A DNA stretch of 64,000 bases, from the NCBI GenBank assembly GCA_017640725.1, contig JAEPQB010000001.1, forward strand, positions 1,984,001-2,048,000, given 5' to 3'. The position numbers and the translations under genes were made by a program. Source of the DNA: Kordiimonadaceae bacterium (GTDB taxonomy: Bacteria; Pseudomonadota; Alphaproteobacteria; Sphingomonadales; Kordiimonadaceae). Position 1 is the first letter of the stretch. Every line of letters begins with the position of its first letter. Positions 62,354 to 64,000 of this stretch are shown here, piece after piece. The notes under the pieces were generated by a model. The model did no database searches, was not told the DNA's origin, and saw only the letters and a list, made by a program, of their open reading frames with translations.

Positions 62354-64000
62354 TTGCCTGACACCGTAAGCCAGCCAAGACTATTGCTGCGCCGCCTCCA
62401 TAGCGTGATGGGCGGTGACGGCAGCGCGCAGGAGCGTCTCGACCGTGTGGTGCGCGTCATTGCGCAAAACATGGTTGCGGAAGTTTGCTCCGTTTATCTG
62501 GCGCGTGCTGGCGGTGTGCTTGAGCTCTTTTCGACAGAAGGCCTTAAGGAAGAGGCGGTTCACCTGACGCGCCTGCATGTCGGTGAAGGCCTTGTTGGCT
62601 TGGTCGCAGAGCGTGGCTTGCCGCTTAATCTCTCTGAAGCGCCGAAGCACCCAAGGTTTGCTTACCGACCTGAAACAGGTGAGGACATTTATCACAGCTT
62701 CCTGGGTGTGCCGATCCTTCGGACTGGTAAAGTGACTGGTGTTCTTGTCGTTCAAAATGTTACTGCGCGCCTTTATAGCCCTGAAGAAGTAGAAGCCCTG
62801 CAAACGATCGCCATGGTGCTCGCTGAACTTGTTGGCTCCGGCGACCTGGTTAGCAGTGATGAACTGAGTGAAGACGCGATCGAGTTGGGGCAGTCGGTCA
62901 CCCTGAACGGGCTTTCGCTCGTGTCCGGTATCGCGGCGGGTGTTGCTGTCTTCTCAAAGCCACAGATCAGAATCACCAAAACGGTTGCCGATAGTGTTCA
63001 GGAAGAACGCAAGCGCCTGGAAGATGCGATCGCGCAAATGCGTTTCCAGCTTGAAGAAATGCTGGAGCACCCGGATCTGGCTCACGGCGGGGAGCACCGC
63101 GAAGTGCTGGAAACATACCGTCTGTTTGCCTATGACCGCGGCTGGCAGGAAAAGATGCGTGAAGCTGTTGGCTCCGGGCTAACAGCTGAGGCTGCGGTGG
63201 AGCGGGTGCAACAGGAAAACCGGGCCCGCATGGCCAAAATCCGTGACCCGTATTTGCGTGAGCGCATCCTTGATTTCGAAGATTTGGCTGGTCGCCTCAT
63301 TCGCATTATTCAAGGCGAGTCTGCAGACGCTCACCCAGAGCTAACGGAAAATAGTGTTTTGGTGGCTCGCTCAGTCGGGCCTGCGGAGCTAATGGACTTT
63401 GACCGCGAGTTTTTGAAGGCGGTCATTCTGGAAGAAGGGTCTTCCACCGCACATGTCACCATCATTGCCCGGGCGATGGGTATTCCGGTGATGGGTCAGA
63501 TTTCTGACCTTATGAACCATGTGGACCCGGGTGACGAGATTGTCGTCGATACGGCGCATGATCATGTTTATGTGCGGCCCAATGAAGAAGTTATCGAGAG
63601 CTACCGCGAAGCAGCGAAGGTCCAGGAAGAACTATTTGCTGAATATGCGGCCGAACGTTCGCTGCCTGCCGAAACATTGGACGGCGAACGCGTTGATTTG
63701 TTGATGAATGCGGGTTTGCTTGCGGACCTGCCCAGTCTGGAGTCTACGGGTGCGGAAGGCATTGGCCTCTTTAGGACGGAATTCCAGTTCATGGTGTCTC
63801 CGGCCCTGCCGCGCGTGGATGAGCAGACCAAAGTCTATTCGGCGGTTTTGGATGCCGCGGGAGACAAACCCGTTGTGTTTCGCACACTCGATATTGGCGG
63901 TGATAAACCGGTACCATTCCTGCCGCGAGAGCCCGAAGAAAACCCGGCGATGGGCTGGCGCGCGATCAGGGTTGCACTGGAACGCCCCGCGCTCCTTCGG
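62354..64000 (+). CDS. ptsP: PtsP, PTS-Ntr enzyme I (partial, 3' end beyond window)
   Basis: The first 549 residues of a phosphoenolpyruvate-protein phosphotransferase are present, and the frame runs off the right edge. An N-terminal GAF domain (about 20-150, with VAEVCSVYLARAGGVLELFS) is followed by the EI region. The phosphoryl His367 lies in EEGSSTAHVTIIARAMGIP, and GLFRTEFQFM of the PEP-binding domain follows. It starts the nitrogen-related PTS relay to NPr and EIIA-Ntr. The start is a TTG at 62354 with a GAGGG element, giving LPDTVSQPRLLLRRLH, the usual family opening. An ATG at 62408 is less likely. Confidence 0.93.
   Translation, partial: MPDTVSQPRLLLRRLHSVMGGDGSAQERLDRVVRVIAQNMVAEVCSVYLARAGGVLELFSTEGLKEEAVHLTRLHVGEGLVGLVAERGLPLNLSEAPKHPRFAYRPETGEDIYHSFLGVPILRTGKVTGVLVVQNVTARLYSPEEVEALQTIAMVLAELVGSGDLVSSDELSEDAIELGQSVTLNGLSLVSGIAAGVAVFSKPQIRITKTVADSVQEERKRLEDAIAQMRFQLEEMLEHPDLAHGGEHREVLETYRLFAYDRGWQEKMREAVGSGLTAEAAVERVQQENRARMAKIRDPYLRERILDFEDLAGRLIRIIQGESADAHPELTENSVLVARSVGPAELMDFDREFLKAVILEEGSSTAHVTIIARAMGIPVMGQISDLMNHVDPGDEIVVDTAHDHVYVRPNEEVIESYREAAKVQEELFAEYAAERSLPAETLDGERVDLLMNAGLLADLPSLESTGAEGIGLFRTEFQFMVSPALPRVDEQTKVYSAVLDAAGDKPVVFRTLDIGGDKPVPFLPREPEENPAMGWRAIRVALERPALLR

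Noticed and set aside
1-64000. CRISPR array, rRNA operon, insertion sequence or prophage
   Set aside because: I saw no regular short repeats, rRNA sequence, transposase, integrase of phage type or phage structural genes.

Overview
The window is a dense, single-contig stretch of an alphaproteobacterial chromosome, probably from a free-living, perhaps marine, species. The evidence is gene order: yacG, RNase E/G, maf, infA, a low-molecular-weight phosphatase, UPF0262, hisD, hisG, DUF2948 and murA lie together (7.36-16.3 kb). So do comF, grxC, nitrilase, DUF1178, ubiG, lysC and ptsP (56.5-64.0 kb), and aroB, aroK, xerD and accA (36.2-42.5 kb). Small alphaproteobacteria-type proteins (DUF2794, DUF1178, a 46-aa membrane protein, a 48-aa basic protein) agree. 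I cannot name a genus. There is no rRNA, CRISPR array, transposase or phage integrase.

Region 0-7.4 kb is accessory. It holds an unrecognised protein, an amidohydrolase lipoprotein, an aminotransferase, a two-gene cassette (a 121-aa protein plus an ADP-ribosylglycohydrolase), tRNA-Phe(GAA), and a RibD/DHFR-like reductase with its TetR regulator. A segment of about 116 bp (gene-end flank, terminator and the last bases of the tRNA-Phe 3' end) occurs twice, on either side of the ADP-ribosylglycohydrolase cassette. Two weaker tRNA-anticodon-arm-like fragments lie further left. This looks like repeated insertion at the downstream side of tRNA-Phe.

Region 7.4-17.5 kb is the conserved yacG-to-murA block, interrupted by a flavin-dependent tryptophan-halogenase-like gene, followed by dcd, a small basic protein and tRNA-Thr(GGT). 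Region 17.6-25.4 kb holds a PAS protein, a tandem-HxlR regulator, a carotenoid/stilbene oxygenase, an SCP2-type thiolase, a DUF1295 membrane reductase-like protein, a hybrid histidine kinase and DUF2794.

Region 25.6-34.8 kb holds two tandem DUF2807 secreted proteins, a glutathione transferase, a four-gene Gld-type ABC export cluster and htpG. Region 34.9-42.5 kb holds a CorC-type protein, aroB-aroK, two envelope proteins, xerD and accA.

Region 42.5-48.2 kb holds a class I ribonucleotide reductase whose nrdA and nrdB genes are separated by an inverted two-gene amino-acid catabolic operon. Each nrd gene has its own NrdR-box-like site. The nrdA promoter region also carries inverted TTAACCAT elements and two GANTC sites, suggesting cell-cycle control. 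Region 48.3-64 kb runs from secA (with a doubled zinc-binding tail) and argJ through an orphan Flp pilin, mutT, a nucleotidyltransferase and a methyltransferase to the comF-ptsP block. ptsP runs off the right end.
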